A DNA stretch of 27,613 nt from Purshia tridentata (lineage: Eukaryota > Streptophyta > Magnoliopsida > Rosales > Rosaceae). Each line of letters opens with the position of its first letter. Positions within the stretch are counted from its first letter, which is position 1. The notes beneath the pieces were generated by a model, which saw only the letters and a program-made list of their open reading frames with translations, did not search any database and was not told the origin of the DNA. A program made the position numbers and the translations under genes. Positions 1-9,271 of the stretch are shown here, one piece after another. The DNA is taken from the NCBI GenBank assembly GCA_003254885.1, contig QANT01003589.1:1-27613 (forward strand), written 5' to 3'.

Positions 1-105
1 CTTTTGATCATATAGGAAATGGTGGCCAGATTCCAAATTCAATCTTTTCTTAAAACATTAAAAATGAGATCAAATGAGAAAATAAAAGTAAGATGAAGTA
101 ATTAC

Positions 106-268
106 CAAGCAAATCACAAGGCTCGTGCATGCAGTAATCGATTACAGGGAAGAGGAAATCGTTGCCCAGCATCTTCTCCTTCAAATAGTGGCTGACCAGT
201 TCCTCATCCGTGGGATTAAACCGTAATCCCACAAGCGCCACTGCTGTGTTGGTGCTGCTGCAGCTCAT
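106..268 (-). CDS. NAC-domain transcription factor, first coding exon only (gene runs off the left edge)
   Basis: Reading from the ATG at 268, the exon encodes 54 residues plus one base. It carries NAC subdomain A (GLRFNPTDEELVSHYL) and subdomain B (VIDYCMHEPCDL). It ends in a consensus donor (TTG|GTAATT, last exon base 106). Bases 1-105 are intron, so the DNA-binding subdomains C-E and the C-terminal region lie outside the window. The intron phase (1) and the break after the DL(P/L) residues match the complete NAC gene at 5877-8121, which supports a tandem paralogue pair. NAC proteins are plant-specific nuclear DNA-binding regulators. Departures from the usual subdomain A (N for H in RFHPT, L for F in GFRF) suggest a divergent member. 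The rest of the gene could be intact or a pseudogene; I cannot tell. Confidence 0.85.
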
Positions 269-343
269 CTCTTCCTCTTAATAACTCAGAGTGGATTCTC
301 ACTTCAATGTTTAGTGTGTGATCTGCAGAAGCAGAGTGGAGTT

Positions 344-352
344 GTATTTATA
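344..352 (-). promoter_or_regulatory. Probable TATA box of the partial NAC gene
   Basis: On the minus strand the sequence CTATAAATAC lies about 80 bp upstream of the ATG at 268, a normal plant spacing for a 5' leader of roughly 50 nt. The same motif is copied at 2592-2599 within the duplicated block. Transcription start is inferred near 315 and is not shown by the sequence. Confidence 0.55.
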
Positions 353-1232
353 GAAAAACTCATTCACACACTCACTCTCTTGACTTCACTTTGATCGCTA
401 CTAGTCAGGACTTGGGATCCAAGTTTCTCTGACCCGACCCAATACATGGCTTGCGTCAAGGCATTAGGTCCCACACTCTCACTTTCTTCCCTTATCACGC
501 GTTTGAGTAATAGTGTATTACACTTTTTCTCCTTTTTGAGGAATTATACCTCTTGTAAGTAAGTGGAGGTTTTAGTATCCTTTTGCTAACAAGTCATAGC
601 AATCGAGAGTCTTCAGGAAGACTCTAGATTCTAGCATGTGCTTATGCATCAAAGCCTTATCCTAGACCACATTGTACACTCGTTCCAGAATGACCTTACA
701 ATACACTAATTTAATGGGTTAAAAATTCAGTCTATTAATTAGTAGACAATACTTCCTCAATTCCTGTTTTTTTTTAAACCTGGTAACTCCATATCAAGAT
801 TGTAGTAAGTCTTTAAAAAATGTCCTACCACTTCTTGATATCTCACTCCAGTGATTGGTAATTATAGATCAAGTTGTAGTAACATACCACATTCTTGGCA
901 AGGGGAGTGCAAGGAGGCCTTAAAATCAGGTGCCTCAAAATGGCCTCAGTGACATGGAATTTCTATGTCGTAATTTTGTTTCATTAATTTAAAGTCACGT
1001 CATAATTAATTGTTACATAGAAATTTTTAAAGACATATTTATCCTTTTATATTAAATTACAAACAATAAGATTAAATTAAAAAAAAAACTTAAAAACAAT
1101 ATAGGTCTTAGCTACTTAAGAAATTGCAGAGTTTAGGTATTTTCCTTTTTTTTTCAACGTTGAAAATTACCGCGCAAGACATGTCCTAATAGACACAAGA
1201 CCAATCCCCCAGTAAGAACAATTCACTCAGAT

Positions 1233-1482
1233 GCAAGTGTGACCGGTCCTGTCACACAAGAAGACCAAATCAGCCAGATGCACTTGTGACCGGTCTTGTT
1301 GTGACAAGACCGGTCCCACAATACGCCAAACTCACATAGAGGCACAACTCGATCCTTTGCAAGTGTGACCGGTCCTGTCATACAAGAAGACCAAATCAGC
1401 CAGATGCACTTGTGACCGGTCTTGTTGTGACAAGACCGGTCCCACAGTACGCCAAACTCACATAGAGGCACAACTCGATCCT
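1233..1482. repeat. Two-copy 126-bp tandem repeat inside the transposon
   Basis: Copy 1 is 1233-1358 and copy 2 is 1359-1482; they differ at only a few bases. Each copy has three GACCGGTC palindromes (1241, 1288, 1308; then 1367, 1414, 1434). Two of the three frame a short hairpin, GACCGGTC-TTGTTGTGACAA-GACCGGTC. The open frame across it (1223-1471, minus) is a by-product of the repeat: its peptide is itself two copies of the same sequence and resembles no family I know. Confidence 0.9.
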
Positions 1483-1959
1483 CAACATAGATGACAAGTC
1501 CTCTAGAAAGAAAAATTATTTTTAACGTAAAATGCCCATCTTAGCTACCAGTGGCAATCCTCTTAGTTTCTTGACAAATTGCACATCATTCATTAGGAAT
1601 TTAATTAATTTATTATGATTCTATGTGAAATTGAGTTTTTTATCTTATATTTTTCATCTTATATATAGGATCTCACCTAGTGATAATGGATGAAGAAAAT
1701 ATCTCCCAAGAAGAAGATATTAATAAGTTAGATGATTTGGATATGACGGATGAAGGTTCTCCAACTGGTGCTGAGACGTCAACAATTTTAATAGAAGACA
1801 TTTTAATTAATCTTGTACACGGTCTGTAGAAGCTCTTGAATGAAAATTATCAACTTTGATCTTCAAGGCTTTGCCAAACATTAATTATACCTTTTACGAA
1901 GAAATTTCAATCTTTCTGTGTGGATTGAATTGATTGATGAAATTTTTGGAATGTCTATT

Positions 1960-2150
1960 AATTTGTCTGTATTTCTATATGTTTTTAAATTTTTTCTATA
2001 TATTTTTAAATTTTTTTGGTATTTTTTAAAATTTTTCTATCTGTTTTTTATTTTTCTGTATGTTTTTAAATTTTATGTATGCCTTTTTAATTTTTCTGTA
2101 TGGTTTTTAATTTTTCTATATGTTTTCTAATTTTTTTCAAAATTTTATAT
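1960..2150. repeat. T-rich minisatellite inside the transposon
   Basis: Imperfect ~20-bp units of the form TTTTTAAATTTTTCTGTATG repeat about eight times. The long phenylalanine-rich open frame across it (1918-2130) is a composition artefact. Confidence 0.7.
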
Positions 2151-2566
2151 TTTTTTAATTAAAAGGGTAATTATGTCATTAAAAATACTGATGTGGCAAT
2201 TAAAATATGAAGTGAATAATCATAATTATGAAATGGAAATTCCACCTCATTGAGGTAATTTTGAGGCACCTCATTTTGAAGCCCAAATCATTTTCCTTCT
2301 TGGGAATTACCAATTACTTGAGCGTTCATTTAAGAACTGGCAGCTTCAAATCAAGTTTGTGATAAGTCTTGAAAAATGGTCTTACCACTTTTTGATATCT
2401 CACTCTTGGTAATTTAACTTACCAGCTGGAGATACCAATTACTTGAACGTTTATTCAAGTACTTGTAACTCTAGATCAAGTTTTGGATAACTTACCATAT
2501 TCTTGATCACTAGTTAACACGTACTTGATCGTTTATTCAATAATTGGTAACTACAGATCAAGTTTG

Positions 2567-3424
2567 TGATCTGCAGAAGCAGAGTGGAGTTGTATTTATA
2601 GAAAAACTCATTCACACACTCACTCTCTTGACTTCACTTTCATCGCCAGTCATGACTTGGGATCCAAGCTTCCCTGACCTGACCCAATACATGGCTTGCG
2701 TCAAGGCATTAGGTCCCACACTCTCACTTTCTCCCCCTATCACGCGTTTGAGTAATAGTGTAATTACACTATTTTCTCCTTTTTGTGGAATTATTCCTCT
2801 TGTAAGTTGTAAGTAAGTGGAGGTTTTAGAATCTTTTTACTAACCAGGCACAGCAATCGAGAGTCTTCAGGAAGACTCTAGATTCTAGCTTGTGCTTATG
2901 CATCAAAGCCTTATCCTAGACCACATTGTATACACTCGTTCTAGAATGATCTTACAATACAGGGAAAAAGAATTCAATCTGTTAATTAGTGAACAATACT
3001 TCCTCAATTTCTATTTATTCAAAAATCGGTAACTCTATATCAAGTTTGTGATAAGTCTTTTAAAAATGTCTTACCACTTCTTGATATCTCACTTCAGCGA
3101 TTGGTAACTATAGATCAAGTTGTGGTAACATACCACATTCTTGGGAATTACCAATTACTTGAGTGTTTATTCAATAACTAGCAACTTCAAATCAAGTTTG
3201 TGATAAGTCTTAATATATTTTATTACCACTTCTTGATATCTCACTCATGGTAATTCTAGATCAGGTTGTGGTAACTTATCAGCTGGAGTTACCAATTACT
3301 TGAATGTTTATTCAAGTACTTGTAACTCTAGATCAAGTTTTGGATAACTTACCATATTCTTGATCACTAGTTAACACGTACTTGAGCTTTTATTAATAAC
3401 CGGTAACTAAAGATCAAGTTTGTG
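2567..3424. repeat. Tandem duplication of the NAC1 5' flank, distal copy with orphan core promoter
   Basis: This is the second copy of the block described at 321-2566, without the transposon. It retains the TATAAATA motif (2592-2599, minus), but the sequence downstream of it on the minus strand is the end of copy 1, not a NAC exon. If active, it would produce a minus-strand transcript running into copy 1. The empty target site of the transposon is at 3138-3144. Confidence 0.85.
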
Positions 3425-3680
3425 GTAAGTCTTCAAAAAAGACCTTACCACTTCTTAATATCTCACTTAAGTAATTGGTAACTCTAGATCAAGTAATTTA
3501 GGGTGACTTACTACATTCTTGATCTAGATCACTCACTTAAGTATTTATTCAAACTTCATATCAAGTTTTGGGTAACTTGCCATATTCTTTATAGCAAGTT
3601 ACCACTTATTTGATCGTTTATTCAAGAACTTGTAATTTCATATGAAGTTTATGGTAATTTTTCAAATAGTGCCAATTTCA
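3145..3680. repeat. Array of degenerate ~60-120 bp repeats with hairpin core
   Basis: Related units recur here and also at ~780-898, 2304-2566 and 3000-3144. Recognisable pieces are GGTAACTCTAGATCAAGTTT, a hairpin such as GGTAAGTCTTC...GACCTTACC (3424-3449), CACTTCTTGATATCTCACT, and ATTACTTGA plus GTTTATTCAAG. About a dozen partial units are visible, more diverged towards 3680. The array looks like an old satellite or amplified foldback element, and it forms the outer part of the duplicated NAC1 flank. From 3680 to 4170 I see nothing else apart from the short ACAAC run noted separately. Confidence 0.65.
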
Positions 3681-4028
3681 AAAGCTACCACTTCTTAATA
3701 TGTGGCTCTAGAAAGTAGTAAATCTTCATCAAGATTCATGTAACATACCTTTGGTTCCCACAAACTTAACACTGAGTTACCATAAAGTTGACATAGAGTT
3801 ACATTTTTTCTTGAGCAACTTGTCAAGAAATGGTAAGTAGTAACTTTTTGTTGACGGCATAAAATAACTGGAGTCATTGTAGACTATCAAACATATTAAT
3901 TTCAATCTGCATATGCTACAAATATTTGGCAATAATTTGTTAATGATCATAAAAGTTAATAATCGATCCAGAATTACAAATATATTAACAAAATTGGCTG
4001 GAGTAAAAGTAAGTATTACAAGGCATAA

Positions 4029-4051
4029 AACAACACAACACAACACAACAA
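4029..4051. repeat. (ACAAC)n microsatellite
   Basis: About four to five tandem ACAAC/CACAA units in AT-rich intergenic DNA. Confidence 0.8.
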
Positions 4052-4694
4052 TAACTTCAGCTCAGTTTGTATGTGGCTTCTTTTACAATAAGGTGATGTT
4101 TGATGCCCAATATAGGTTCATTTCATTATCATTTTGAAACTTTTACCTGTATGTCGCACATTTAGCTTTCTACCATCAAAAAATACAATTTTGGTCCAGC
4201 GTGTCTTATGTTGTTTGCAATCTTAGGATAATTTTAAGAAAACTCAAATTTTCAATTTTAGAATACATTATCCACTTATTTTTTAGAAAAAATTTTGTTG
4301 GGGGATTGGAAGACCATTTTATGGACATTCTAAAACTAATTTTAATTTTAATTTTTGTATTTATTTGCTAAACAAATTGAGGCTCACAAAATTTTTAGGG
4401 TTTGAACCTTAAATTTATGATTTATTTAAATTATAGTTTAAAAATAAAAATTCAAGGTTATGTACATGATTTTCAGTTATTCTTGAATAAACTTACTAGT
4501 TTAAACAAGGTATTAGTTTTGATTTGAAAGAAATTTTCATATTAGTTGTATAATGTACCAAGATTGCAAAAAATATAAAACACAAGTACCAATTAGCTAA
4601 ATTGAAACCACGAGGACAAAATGTTCTTTCGGCACAAAACACAGAGACCAAATATATATTTCACCCTTTTTTTTTTTATATAATTATATAAATT

Positions 4695-4851
4695 GTTATA
4701 GGAATTAAAAATCGGGCCTAATTTGGGCTATTTTTCTGACTTTGGGCCAGGCTTCGGACGGGCCTTGGACTTCAAGGGGATGGCCCAAAGCCCGCCCAAC
4801 AGACTTTCGGGTCGGGTGGGCTCCGGGCCTTGGGCTTTTTGGTGACCCCTA
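4695..4851. mobile_element. hAT-like terminal fragment rich in GGGCC/GGGCTT motifs
   Basis: The minus strand at 4851 begins TAGGGGTCACCAAAAAGCCC and continues with repeated GGCCC/AGCCC motifs. This resembles the TAGGGGTG-type ends of plant hAT elements, which often carry GGGCC-rich subterminal DNA. The partner end is not found. The stretch just left of it (~4175-4670) begins and ends with TTTGGTC-like inverted words and may be another degraded element, but the match is short. From 4852 to 5500 I see no supported gene. Confidence 0.4.
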
Positions 4852-5513
4852 TATTATGGTGTGTCTTATCACGTATCATTGCATCATATCTCTGTAACTA
4901 TGGTTGGCTGACTAGAGTTGAATGCCATTTATTTTTTCTGCAGTTGAATAACTCAGTGAATTATGAGCAAATGCGTAGCAGTCTGCTTCACTACTCATGT
5001 GGTAAAGTTTGAAGTCACAAAAAGATAAGGGTGCTGGAGTTGAGATCGCAAGTCAAAACATCTATGTATTGAAAGGCAGCATATTTTAACTCAAATTCAA
5101 AATTTATTATAATTTCCTGAAAAGGCAGCAGCAATGCGAAGCATGTAATATTTAATCAGTTTCCAGTTTTCTTTTAGTAGTCATGACATATCCAAATGCC
5201 CAAAATCAGTATACAAGTGATTTTTCCCATCCTTATGCAATGGCTTTGTACATTTGACATTGCACAGCGTTTTCCATCCAATATTTTTCATCTTAAAACT
5301 AAGCAATGGCATGTAAAATTTGACATTGTTGGAACAAATACAAAGAGAGAATCATAATACACAAATTTCATTCAATAAAAAAGTTCCTAAATAAACAATA
5401 TTCACAAGGATACAATTGAAGAAGTAAAAAAAAAAACAATATTATAATGAGTTGAGTGAAAAATAGCTAAAGAGATTCAATATAAGATCTTTCAATTACT
5501 GTTAGAAAACCAG

Positions 5514-5636
5514 AAAGGCTTCTCTTCAAGTTTTCAGCTTGGTTCTCTCAGCTTGTCTGATGATACTGCTCTGCAGTCAGATTCTTCTCTTCTTGAAGCA
5601 CCTCCCATGAGTGAAGACATGAATGGATATTGGTAG
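5514..5636 (+). other. Possible orphan terminal exon or gene fragment
   Basis: After a potential acceptor (AACCAG|AAAGGC) an open frame of 40 codons runs to a TAG at 5634-5636. It is serine- and acid-rich and ends in a tryptophan (SEDMNGYW), like the C-terminus of a regulatory protein. No upstream exon on the plus strand can be identified, and I do not recognise the family. The minus strand of the same stretch is also partly open, so coding is unproven. It lies about 240 bp beyond the stop of the NAC2 gene, and may be a captured or degenerate fragment. Confidence 0.22.
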
Positions 5637-5876
5637 ATAATGAGGTTTGGGTATGGTCTTTTATTTATAGGATATACTAATTGAACAAAACTGGATTTGA
5701 GGAATGGATATCGGCAGTAATGATGATAGGAAGCATCATCTCCATAAAACTACTAAGGAGTGTATGTTACTTCTTCATAGGAGCGAGAACACAATATTTG
5801 TATCTAAGAACTTTGTGGGAAAAGAGTCAATACCTCCAAATTGGAGATTGAAACTCACTCATTGCATTCAATATAG

Positions 5877-7034
5877 TTATTGTGATGCAAAACATCTCCC
5901 AAGAGCAGTGTACATATTCAGCGTGTAATCCTGTGGCTGAAACCATTGAAAGAGTGATTCCAGATTTTCTTCTGGTTGAGGAAATACCTGGATTAAGAAT
6001 CATATACAATAAATCGTTTAAGTTTAGAAATACTTGTGCTCCGTATATTAACAAGTTCATACAAGAAAATGTCTAATGAAATGCTCATTCTCACCTCTGA
6101 CATCCTATAATTTGTAGCTTGATTTTCAAAAGTAAGTGCAGTGTTGCTAACTGGTTCATTTTCATCATTGTTTGAATAATGATTCTTATTTGTAAGATAA
6201 GAATCACTATTAGGAAATGGAAATTTCCAATTAATGCATTCATCTTGACAAAAATTTGTAAGTGGAACATTTCCCAGATTTGTGTTTATTGGTGACTGCA
6301 GTGTGGTGGAGCAGTATATCTGTGACGGCAGTGTGGAGAAACCGTACATCTGTGACTCATGTGGCTGAGTTGGATGTAAGAGTGAATCCATTGGCTCAGA
6401 AAATGGCTGCACAATTATCAATCACAAACAAGAAAGCGTTAAGTTTTGATATACTTATTGTGCTCCATATTAAGAAGTTCATATCAGAAATGTTTGAAAA
6501 AACATGTGTATTCTGACCTCCATCATCATACTATTTCCAACTTGATCTTCAAAATCAAACACGGTGTAGCTACTAGGAGCTTCACCTTCATCACAGGTTG
6601 AAATATCATTCCTATCGGCAATAGATGAACCATTATCTCCAAATGGTGATTGCAATTCATTGAAACCATTACTATTGCCATTGTTTTGCAGAACAACTCC
6701 CAGCTCTATCAATGGTGACTGCAGTGTGGAGGAACTGTACTCCTGTGGCTGCAGCGAATGAAAGAGTGATTCCCCATTTTCTTGTGGCTGAGTATATAAC
6801 AAGATGAAGAATTATAAGCAAGCCAGCACAAAAAGTTTGGATATCCTTATTGTGCTACACATTGAGAAAAATGTTCCAAGACAAAATTTTGTTTATTCTC
6901 ACCTCTGGAATCATATCACTGGCAGCTTGACATTCGCAATTAGACACAATGGGGCTGCTTGGTTCACCTTCAGGGCAGATTGAAGTTTCCTTCGTATTTG
7001 AATTATTCCTCAAACGGCAGATAACAAAGTCCAT
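5877..7034 (-). repeat. Tandem exon-intron modules in the 3' half of the NAC2 gene
   Basis: Exons 3, 4 and 5 end alike: EGEPSS...MIPE, EGEAPSS...MMME and ENEPVSN...RMSE, each followed by GAG|GTNAGA. Exons 4, 5 and 6 begin alike: [34 protein letters not shown] and [19 protein letters not shown]. The introns between them are also related, sharing TTATTGTGCT-like and AAGTTCATA-like words. Donors lie at 6903, 6518 and 6095, giving steps of 385 and 423 bp. Exons 4 and 5 are therefore fusions of a last-exon start with an exon-3 end, as expected if the duplicated segment ran from inside exon 3 to inside the last exon. Confidence 0.85.
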
Positions 7035-8121
7035 CTGTATTAGTTGGAGAACAATATAGGGTGAGATCATGGTGTAGAAGTAGAAATATCCGAATATCTA
7101 TTATATAACTACCTCAAATTGCAATTCTTAGCAGAGCACACTAATCAAACACATCAATTCATATATGGCAAACACAACCGGCTTGTTTATCAACCTGTGT
7201 GTGCATTAATTGTGTACTTAAAACTCCACCACTACGTTATGCACCAAATTTAATCCAATACACAAAACGTTGATGCTACATGGTCCAAACACAACCCAAA
7301 CAACAACTTTGTTAAACAAGGAAACCCATTACCCATAAAAGAGAATGAATTTGAAAGTTGCATATATGAAATTTGTAAATAATCAAGTAATAGCATATTA
7401 AAAATAAAAAAAAAGCTTGAAGAAGACATGTATCAATGAAAAGAGAAAACAGGAAATCCATAACAAATTGCAGTGAAAACAAAGTCTGAATAACACATAT
7501 GAATGAAAGATAATGACCTTGGCCTGCTGAGGATTAGGAGGGGTTTCAGCATCAATAAGATAGCATTCATGTATGACCCAGTTGGTCTTCTTAGGAGAAC
7601 GAGAGGCACGACCTTCATAGAAGGTCAAGGTCCTCTTCTTCCCAATGACAGCTTTGGAACGCCAAGTCTTGATTGCACGTTCCTTGCCTGTGATTTTCCA
7701 GAAGCCTTTTTTGGTGGTCCTATTGGAGCGATTACTGTTGGTGTACTTGTAGTCCCTTGGGCTGAAGAAGAACCACTCCAATGCACGAGTCTCTGTCTCA
7801 GTTTCTGAGCCCAAGAGCGCTGCAAATGCAATATGCAACACAAAACAAGTTGTTGAAACTTGAATCCAACCAACCACAACCAACCAACACTTGAATGGAG
7901 CAAATATTCAAATGGGTAGTGATCAAAGACAAGAACAGATTACCAGGTAAATCACTAGGCTCGTACTTGCAGACATCGATTTCTGGGATGTGGGAATCCA
8001 TGCCTTGCAGCTTGTTCCTCAGGTAGTGGTCCACCAGCTCCTCCTCCGTGGGGTGGAATCTGAAACCCACCGGCACTGACACCGGTCCTCCTGCTGCGGC
8101 TGATGCGTTGTGGCTGCCCAT
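5877..8121 (-). CDS. NAC-domain transcription factor with expanded C-terminal exons (complete, six exons)
   Basis: My model joins exons 7944-8121, 7518-7819, 6903-7034, 6518-6787, 6095-6406 and 5877-5987. All junctions are GT-AG and in phase; the protein is 434 residues. The NAC domain covers about residues 17-170: subdomain A ([17 protein letters not shown]), B ([15 protein letters not shown]), C ([12 protein letters not shown], then [17 protein letters not shown]), D ([21 protein letters not shown], trimmed at its ends) and E (FVICRL in exon 3). This is a DNA-binding and dimerising module acting in the nucleus. Residues ~171-434 are acidic, Ser/Gln-rich repeats made by tandemly duplicated exons, likely a transcription-activation region. 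I see no C-terminal membrane helix, unlike membrane-tethered NAC proteins. GFWKITGKE replaces the usual GYWKATGKD, so the gene belongs to a divergent NAC branch. The frame is intact throughout, which argues against a pseudogene. Confidence 0.88.
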
Positions 8122-8189
8122 ATTATTTCCTCTCTACAACATATAAGAATTAAGAACCATATTGCTTCAACAACACCGAGACTCAGGTT

Positions 8190-8198
8190 GTTTTTATA
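8190..8198 (-). promoter_or_regulatory. Probable TATA box of the complete NAC gene
   Basis: The minus strand reads GATATAAAAAC about 70 bp upstream of the ATG at 8121. The corresponding place in the duplicated flank (~9310) reads TTATACAAAAAC and is weaker. Confidence 0.5.
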
Positions 8199-8433
8199 TC
8201 ACACTCGCTCACTGACTCACCTCTTGAACTTCCCAAACAAGTTTGATGTCATGTAAGTGGATCCCACCCACTCTGTCTTTCTTTAATTTTTGTCGCTTTT
8301 TAGTCTACACCTCTTGCAAGTTTTGCTTTGTTTGAAGAATAAAATAAAATGGAATATGTAAAAGGTCCTAATCTGTTTGATGGGTAAAGTTTCTTTTCTA
8401 GGCCTACTTTCAAGGTGTTTTTTTCTTATTGAA

Positions 8434-8527
8434 GTTAGGGGTGGGCACTTCATTCCGCTATACCGTTCCATACCGATTTCATACCGTTCCATGTCAAGTT
8501 TCATACCGAAAAATGATACCGATCCCT
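8434..8527. mobile_element. Short hAT-like fragment (TAGGGGTGGGCA end)
   Basis: The ~94-bp segment starts TTAGGGGTGGGCAC and continues with repeated CATACCGTTCCATACCG motifs, typical of a class of plant hAT-type ends. It separates two direct copies of ~105 bp of NAC2 promoter DNA and is missing from the equivalent place in the distal copy (~9570). Confidence 0.5.
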
Positions 8528-8776
8528 TTGTTTGAAGAATAAAATAAAATGGAATATGTAAAGTTCCTAATCTGTTTGATGGGTAAAGTTTCAGGCTGTT
8601 ACAGGTCCTTTTCTAAGCTTACTTTCAAGGTGTTTTTTCCTTCATTGAAGTCTTGCCTTTCTTTCAATTCCATATCACATGGGTATTTTCTGAATTTTCA
8701 AGTGGTTCGACTATTTATTAAGGATCCTACTCTCAAAATCATAATTTCAACAATATCGATAGAAATCGTTTATTTT

Positions 8777-9078
8777 GAGGTTGCTTATTAAAAATTATTT
8801 TTGTAAAAAATTAAATCAATCAAAAATTATTTAATTATATGATAGTTGTCTGAGATTGCTTATTAAAAATTATTTCTATAAAAAATTAAATCAATTAAGA
8901 ATTATTTAATTATATGATAGTTATCCCTTAAATAGAAAAAAATCAATACTTTCTAATTAAAGAATGAATTTTTGACCAAATTATTCATTTTTCCTATTTA
9001 ATCGATAAAAGTTATGTAATCAAACGATTTTTGATTAATTTAATTTTTTATAAATCTAATTTACAATAGGTGATCTAA
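8777..9078. repeat. 75-bp tandem pair followed by an inverted copy (foldback)
   Basis: TTGCTTATTAAAAATTATTT-type units start at 8780 and 8855, about 75 bp apart. The segment ~8995-9078, read in reverse complement, is a third related copy (AATTAATCAAAAATCGTTT). The result is an AT-rich foldback centred near 8965. One arm is also present at 10290-10380 in the distal flank copy, so that arm predates the duplication. Confidence 0.55.
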
Positions 9079-9271
9079 AAAAATGAACAGTTTTAATTAT
9101 ACACAGGTATTGCTAAAGTTACAATTACGAGAAATGAGGTGATCCAAACAAAATCCTTTTGCTTATATTGAAACAAACGAGTTTTCTGAAATTTACCCAT
9201 TAACCTTTTTTTCCAATTTCTGTCTTTCAAAATTTTAATGTTCTTGATTTTCATAACACAGTCTTAAAAGC

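Larger units (their letters stand above)
899..2296. mobile_element. Non-autonomous terminal-inverted-repeat DNA transposon, ~1.4 kb
   Basis: The left end (~916-975) and the reverse complement of the right end (~2225-2285) match over about 60 bp, sharing AGGTGCCTCAAAAT and GTGGAATTTC-type segments. The element is flanked by TTCTTGG at 892-898 and 2297-2303, extendable to 8-9 bp with one mismatch. The paralogous site at 3138-3144 has a single TTCTTGG and no insert, so the boundaries are well supported. A 7-9 bp target duplication suggests a Mutator-like or hAT-like element; the outermost bases of the two ends do not align well, so the superfamily is uncertain. No transposase is visible. Inside are a 126-bp tandem repeat, a T-rich minisatellite and a short acidic 47-codon frame (1686-1829) of unknown meaning. 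Confidence 0.85.
321..2566. repeat. Tandem duplication of the NAC1 5' flank, gene-proximal copy (interrupted by a transposon)
   Basis: Bases 321-898 plus 2304-2566 form one copy of an 842-bp block whose second copy is 2567-~3424. The copies align from GATCTGCAGAAGCAGAGTGG (321 and 2568) through the TATA region, the stretch ATGGCTTGCGTCAAGGCATT, an inverted pair GTCTTCAGGAAGAC, and a run of degenerate short repeats. Differences are scattered substitutions and small indels, so the event is not very recent. The 1405 bp at 899-2303 that break this copy are absent from the other copy. The block starts near the inferred transcription start, so the duplicated unit is promoter rather than coding sequence. 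Confidence 0.85.
8155..8944. repeat. Tandem duplication of the NAC2 5' flank, gene-proximal copy
   Basis: This copy aligns with 9272-9590 plus 10185-10385. Shared anchors include ATTGCTTCAACA, CACTCGCTCACTGA, TTGAACTTCCCAAACAAGTT, AAAATGGAATATGTAAA, TTCAAGGTGTTT and TCACATGGGTATTTT. Within this copy, 8325-8430 is itself repeated at 8527-8650 around a short hAT-like fragment. The block includes the TATA region, so it is a promoter duplication like that at NAC1 but with different sequence. Confidence 0.8.

Noticed and set aside
1223-1471. 82-codon minus-strand open frame
   Set aside because: It is the translation of a two-copy 126-bp DNA repeat inside a transposon; the peptide repeats itself and matches no family.
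1918-2130. 70-codon plus-strand frame rich in Phe
   Set aside because: It is produced by a T-rich minisatellite.
2544-2816. 90-codon plus-strand frame
   Set aside because: It lies on the antisense strand of the duplicated NAC1 promoter; the matching copy at 321-540 does not keep the frame open over the same length.
3720-3745. Word resembling miR172 (complement of GAATCTTGATGA)
   Set aside because: Only 12 nt match and there is no precursor-type foldback; a small local palindrome explains it.
4880-5012. Acceptor-like TTTTTTCTGCAG followed by a 22-codon frame
   Set aside because: The frame is too short and no neighbouring exon can be identified, so coding is unsupported.
7503-7808. 101-codon plus-strand frame
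   Set aside because: It is antisense to NAC2 exon 2, whose protein is clearly recognisable.
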